Part shown: piece by piece, positions 60,474 to 64,000 of the stretch
Layout: every line of letters starts with the position of its first letter
Numbering within the stretch: the first letter of the stretch is position 1
Assembly: GCF_010500965.1 (NCBI RefSeq)
Contig: NZ_QVMI01000006.1
Span: 206,020-270,019 of the forward strand
Reading direction: 5' to 3'
Length of the DNA stretch: 64,000 bases
Source of the DNA: Bacteroides sp. 51
GTDB taxonomy: Bacteria; Bacteroidota; Bacteroidia; Bacteroidales; Bacteroidaceae
The notes under the pieces: generated by a model
What the model saw: only the letters and a program-made list of their open reading frames with translations
The model's database searches: none
Told to the model about the DNA's origin: nothing
Program-made: the position numbers and the translations under genes

Positions 60474-60610
60474 GGAAGGGTCTGTCAAAAGTAAATAATT
60501 TACTGTAGGGGCGGTTCGCGAACCGCCCGAATATGGTTCATTTGTATTCTGTGTATTGGGCGGTTCGCGAACCGCCCCTACAGCTAAAGGAACTTATGAC
60601 ACACCCTCCT
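60474..60610. mobile_element. MITE-like element between fimbrial genes
   Basis: Outer ends GGAAGGGTCTGTCAAAAG and (reverse complement) AGGAGGGTGTGTCATAAG are imperfect inverted repeats. Inside are perfect 26-base inverted arms (60503-60528 and 60558-60583), each containing the palindrome GGCGGTTCGCGAACCGCC. TTAT flanks both sides, a possible 4-bp target duplication. No transposase gene is present, so it would be non-autonomous. Confidence 0.65.
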
Positions 60611-60621
60611 TATAGTAATAA

Positions 60622-61878
60622 TTAGAGACCTACGCCTGTTTCAACTAAATTCCATGGAAGTACATTGATGCTTACTTTCATCTTAGTACTTTCTTCAATA
60701 GGATCTGTTGGTTTTACAGGTGGGTTTACCGGATCTGTGATTGGGTCGCCATCTATATCCTTATCTCCTTCTTCGGTGTTTGTTCCGATTTTAGCTACAC
60801 TTTGGATTTTGATATCGTAGTAGTTGTTACGGCTTACGGTGTATTTCTCCGCAGCATTTTCATCTGTAATCCAGAATGCATAGTAGCAAGTACCACCAGC
60901 ATATTTCACTACTCCTTCTCTCGAACCACCATTACCAATATTGACTGCATCATCTTCGCTAGCATAAATACCGGCCTTCCATGCTTTTTCACTTTTGTCG
61001 TAAACGCGCCAGAAATTTCCATCCACCAGAGTCATATCCTTAGGAGTGTACACACCTTTAACCCATGCATGCGTTGCTTTTCCTTGCAGAGCAGTATTAG
61101 GAGCGGAGTTTTCCGTAGCATAAGTAGCTGTTGCGCCATCTATGTAATTTTCAGAATCATTAGAAAACATATAGTTCCCATCTGTATAAGCAACATCGCG
61201 TAAAGGAGTATTTAAGATACCACCGTCGTATACTGGGAAAAGATGCATTTGTTTGGGGTTACCACCAATCCTGTATTTCATATCGGTAAAAGTACCATCG
61301 GTTACAGTAATGCCGGCTGCCAAATCTACGTTTACCTTAGCTACGGCACGACCTACTTCGATTTTGATGTCATTCTCACTACCATCTTCCGATACCACGA
61401 TGTTCTTAGCCAAAGCATCACTTACATTAGTCATAAAGAAACCGGCAGGATTTGTCAACTTGGCCATAGTTAGGCTAGACAATACTTTTTTCTTTGCTTC
61501 TTCCAACGAAGTACCCTCATCAATAGTAGGTAGTGTCAAACCGTCAGGGTTTACGGCTGCATAGAAATAGTGCGAACCAGTAGTGATCGTTACAAGTTCT
61601 CCATTATCCATCTCAGTCTTAGTCAACGGTACGGCTTTCTCAAATTTAGCAGTCGCATCAAAGATGTAAATGATTGCATTTTTTATTTTACCTTCATTAC
61701 CCTCTGTCGGTTTAGTCGCTCTGGTATCGGGTCCCGATTGTGACAACCGGATACGTGCCACCGTAGGTTCTCCGTTAGGTATAATACCACCGTTATCTAC
61801 TTCGTCATCATTACTACAGCTAGCAAACCCTAAAGTCAGGGCGCAAGCCATCATTACATACTTAAAATTCATTTTCAT
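60622..61878 (-). CDS. Mfa1-family major fimbrial subunit (lipoprotein precursor)
   Basis: 418 residues. Signal YVMMACALTLGFASC, acidic SNDDEVDNGG, then the fimbrillin N-terminal domain (VARIRLSQSGPDTRATKP). The Arg in DTRAT fits the usual site where an Arg-specific protease releases the groove for donor-strand assembly. IKNAIIYIFDAT and SHYFYAAVNPDG are core strands. The C-terminal KMKVSINVLPWNLVETGVGL ends with a typical donor strand. It would polymerise into the fimbrial shaft on the cell surface. It is first in the run Mfa1-Mfa2-tip-tip. Confidence 0.88.
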   Translation of the reverse strand: MKMNFKYVMMACALTLGFASCSNDDEVDNGGIIPNGEPTVARIRLSQSGPDTRATKPTEGNEGKIKNAIIYIFDATAKFEKAVPLTKTEMDNGELVTITTGSHYFYAAVNPDGLTLPTIDEGTSLEEAKKKVLSSLTMAKLTNPAGFFMTNVSDALAKNIVVSEDGSENDIKIEVGRAVAKVNVDLAAGITVTDGTFTDMKYRIGGNPKQMHLFPVYDGGILNTPLRDVAYTDGNYMFSNDSENYIDGATATYATENSAPNTALQGKATHAWVKGVYTPKDMTLVDGNFWRVYDKSEKAWKAGIYASEDDAVNIGNGGSREGVVKYAGGTCYYAFWITDENAAEKYTVSRNNYYDIKIQSVAKIGTNTEEGDKDIDGDPITDPVNPPVKPTDPIEESTKMKVSINVLPWNLVETGVGL

Positions 61879-61962
61879 GTTTTTTAAAAATTAATAAAAA
61901 ATAGTTGTTACTTAATTATTTTATCTATCTCATCGCTGTTACTTTTATTCACAGACGTTGTT

Positions 61963-63597
61963 TTAAAGTTTGAGATCATACTTCCTTACCAGCTTGCTCA
62001 CCTCCGAATCCCTTTCGATGCGCAGTACCTTTTCTTCGTCCAGCCGGCACGCTTCTTTCAGACACTCTATCGCCTGTGGTTCGTTGGCCAGCCGAGCCGA
62101 AAGTATCGCCAATAGGTAATATACATTGGCTGTCTTTTCCAGTGGCACCAGCATATTCAGCGCCCGGCTGTTCTGTCCCACGCAGGCCAGAGCCAAAGCC
62201 GTGTTGTAATCCTTATATCCGCTCAGGATACTTAGTGCACGCTGGTATTCACGGTTTTTCATCAGTTGCAGTGCGTGGGTATATTCACTGCGTTGCTCAG
62301 GCGTAAAATTCGTATTTGAGATCAGGCTTCCATCGGCCAGTTCATCCATCGATGAGATCAGGAAGGCCAGCGTATCCGACCGGTTAAGGTTGTAGCGGCT
62401 GCGATCCGTAGCGGCGATGTATCCTTTCAGGGTTAGCTTCAGGCTTTTCAGGTCGCGGGTAACGGGATACTCCTGAGTGTAGCGGTAGCTGAAGTTATGC
62501 TCGCTTACTATCGTGCTGCTGTATTTTGCATCCGGTTTGTAAGGATACGGAACCATTCGTTCGAAGGTTTCCCCAGCCCGGCTGCCTTTCATTTCGTTGA
62601 GCTCTATGCGCTCTTGCATCCGATGCTGTTGAGCCAGCCGGATAGAATCTTCCTGTTCGGGCATCAGCGGGTTCAGGGTTTCGGGAGTGACGTTGCCCAG
62701 GTAGAACTCACGATATTTGGGCGGCACGGTGCCCAGGGTGATTTGATATTGCGCAGGCGCCTCCTTTATCATTTTCCTACGCTGGTTGCGGTATTTCCTT
62801 CCCAGTTCGGTGGTATCCATGTGCATGATCAGTGCGCGCGACAAATCGGCCTGATATTTATCGTAGTGCTTGTCCAGGCTTTCTTTCAGCTTCATGCGTT
62901 GGCGGATATTGCGTTCGTCATACGCTTGTTGCTGCCGGTTCTTCCACTGAATGTACTCTTGTTGCTTGGTCCAGGTGTTGTAGTAGCTATTCAGTTCGCT
63001 TTTGCGGCGGCGGTCCAGTTCGCGATCTATTGCTTGACGGTTCACAAAGACGGTATCGTATCCCGAGGGGTCGACAATGGTAGCCATATAGTCTTCAAAG
63101 CGTTTGTAGTCCTGCTCTTGTGTTGCAATGAAATCTTTTCCGCGTAATACCACCTCCTCCAGTTTCACCAGCGAATCGTTGTGCAGCAACTCTGGGGTAA
63201 GGCAGATCTGATACTTGTCGGACAGGAACTCTTTGGGCACGCGGATCACGAAGTCAAGGATCACCCGTCCCTCGCGCAGGGGTGCGAATCGTGCTTTAGA
63301 CACGACCGTTACCTGTTGGATGGCGTACACCTTGGAGGTATCCAGCCGGGTAGCGGCATCCGGGTTTGCAACTTCCCCTTGTTCCTCCCGGGGATCGGCG
63401 GTATAATTCACCTGCTCGGCCAACACCCGTGCCCCACCCGAAGAGCTGCTTCCGGCCTCTTCGCCATAGTGGGTGATATTAATTCTTCCGGGTTGCAGAA
63501 AGAGAGGCTCCGTAAGATATGCATGCCGGGTGGTGGTGCAGGAAAAAAGCATCACCAACAACAGCGACAATATATATATAGGTATATTTTTATTCAT
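61963..63597 (-). CDS. Lipoprotein with C-terminal TPR-like repeats, fimbrial-locus associated
   Basis: 544 residues. Lipoprotein signal IYILSLLLVMLFSC. A beta-rich domain (about 85-165: VVSKARFAPLREGRVILDFV) is followed by a strongly charged helical/coiled-coil stretch (DRELDRRRKSELNSYYNTW), then a second beta region. C-terminal TPR-like helices (about 450-540) include LQLMKNREYQRALSILSGY, NSRALNMLVPLEKTANVYYL and PQAIECLKEACRL. I do not know a named family. It sits between a DUF3868-like gene and mfa1, so it is probably an assembly or anchoring factor for the fimbria. Confidence 0.65.
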   Translation of the reverse strand: MNKNIPIYILSLLLVMLFSCTTTRHAYLTEPLFLQPGRINITHYGEEAGSSSSGGARVLAEQVNYTADPREEQGEVANPDAATRLDTSKVYAIQQVTVVSKARFAPLREGRVILDFVIRVPKEFLSDKYQICLTPELLHNDSLVKLEEVVLRGKDFIATQEQDYKRFEDYMATIVDPSGYDTVFVNRQAIDRELDRRRKSELNSYYNTWTKQQEYIQWKNRQQQAYDERNIRQRMKLKESLDKHYDKYQADLSRALIMHMDTTELGRKYRNQRRKMIKEAPAQYQITLGTVPPKYREFYLGNVTPETLNPLMPEQEDSIRLAQQHRMQERIELNEMKGSRAGETFERMVPYPYKPDAKYSSTIVSEHNFSYRYTQEYPVTRDLKSLKLTLKGYIAATDRSRYNLNRSDTLAFLISSMDELADGSLISNTNFTPEQRSEYTHALQLMKNREYQRALSILSGYKDYNTALALACVGQNSRALNMLVPLEKTANVYYLLAILSARLANEPQAIECLKEACRLDEEKVLRIERDSEVSKLVRKYDLKL

Positions 63598-63618
63598 AAT
63601 CGGATAGGCGGAACGGGT

Positions 63619-64000
63619 TTATCTTCCCTTGCCTTCTCTTTTAGCGTTATCTTCTTTTTTGGTTTTCACCTCTTCCAGGTTGTGCGCAGCCTCCTTGACA
63701 CCGGCTACGGATGCCTGGTTGAACAGTTCTCCGGCTTTATCCAAATCACCTTTGAGCAGGTATATCGCGCCCAGGTTATTCCATGCCGCCGGAAGGTGTT
63801 GTGCCTTCTCCAACAGGCGCAGGGCGGTATTTTCTTCGCCATTTTCGATTAAGAGTGCAGCCGCATTGCTCAGCGCTGTCGCATCATTAGGATAGTACTG
63901 CGGAATGGTTTCCATGATGATGCGGCGGTACTCGGGGCTTTCCTTGCCGTAGCTCTCCGCTACGCGGTAGAGTTCGGCTTGCGAGAGCTTCTCCGGACTG
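63619..64000 (-). CDS. C-terminal part of a DUF3868-like TPR protein, runs off the window
   Basis: The frame is open from the right edge through an internal Met near 63915 to the stop, giving about 126 residues. It reads SPEKLSQAELYRVAESYG, then YYPNDATALSNAAALL and helical TPR pairs (EENTALRLLEKAQHL, WNNLGAIYLLKGDLDKAGEL). The tail is Lys/Glu-rich. This matches the C-terminal TPR end of the DUF3868/OmpA-like proteins found at the head of Bacteroidales fimbrial loci. The N-terminal domain lies outside the window, so the family is inferred. Confidence 0.65.
   Translation of the reverse strand, partial: SPEKLSQAELYRVAESYGKESPEYRRIIMETIPQYYPNDATALSNAAALLIENGEENTALRLLEKAQHLPAAWNNLGAIYLLKGDLDKAGELFNQASVAGVKEAAHNLEEVKTKKEDNAKREGKGR

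Overview
The window looks like a chromosomal segment of a gut-type Bacteroidales, most like Parabacteroides or a relative. Reasons: many -7 boxes of the Bacteroidetes form TAnnTTTG sit just upstream of genes; Mfa/Fim-type fimbrial lipoproteins, LruC-domain lipoproteins, GH97, GH115 and DUF2264 enzymes and TonB receptors are present; and parA-parB-DUF5683-LysM transglycosylase-RelA/SpoT run in the order usual for this phylum. The genus is an inference from gene content, not a measured placement.

Layout. 1-2060: start of a Dcu-type C4-dicarboxylate transporter (minus), tRNA-Thr(CGT), and a short-chain dehydrogenase broken by a one-base frameshift. 2128-5214: a His-rich small protein, a TonB receptor and a DUF4625 lipoprotein, probably a metal-uptake operon. 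5366-9513: convergent GH97 and DUF2264 glycosidase-type lipoproteins. 9912-16084: parA, parB, DUF5683, transglycosylase and the (p)ppGpp enzyme. 16103-24017: MerR regulator and M23 peptidase (minus), alaS, a RecD-like helicase (minus), then an anchored hypothetical, DUF3822 and rsmD. 24012-28822 (minus): cardiolipin synthase, a large outer-membrane beta-barrel and a small membrane protein. 28907-30699: aroB, a DEDDh exonuclease and tRNA-Pro(GGG). 31119-36588: a glucuronoxylan/hexuronate module of GH115, uxuA and an SDR (minus) with a divergent AraC regulator. 36768-43741: a decayed PAS sensor remnant, aroA, tdh and a DUF2339/DUF3999-type pair. 44021-48202: two tandem LruC lipoproteins. 48844-51424 (minus): a lipoprotein of unknown function and an APC permease. 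51497-55537: a small anchored acidic protein, a ZnuB-like permease, tsaE, an Imm17-like protein, surE and lpxB. 55538-64000 (minus): an AAA-ATPase/PDDEXK remnant followed by a Mfa-type fimbrial locus.

The most unusual feature is in the non-coding DNA. Three degenerate tandem arrays with the same ~22-bp period but different unit sequences lie at 20329-20448, 30801-31064 and 48538-48669. All three sit in gaps between converging transcription units. A separate set of short dispersed elements sits flush with stop codons and supplies the last codons and stop of several genes: the 2161 gene, the ZnuB-like permease, rsmD, tsaE and the Imm17-like gene. Two of these tails read the same frame (VARC..V-stop). 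A third class, elements around a shared CCGCATGG core, lies at 13731, 53203 and 53537. An MITE-like element interrupts the fimbrial operon.

All family calls come from reading motifs and protein sequences by eye; no database search was run.
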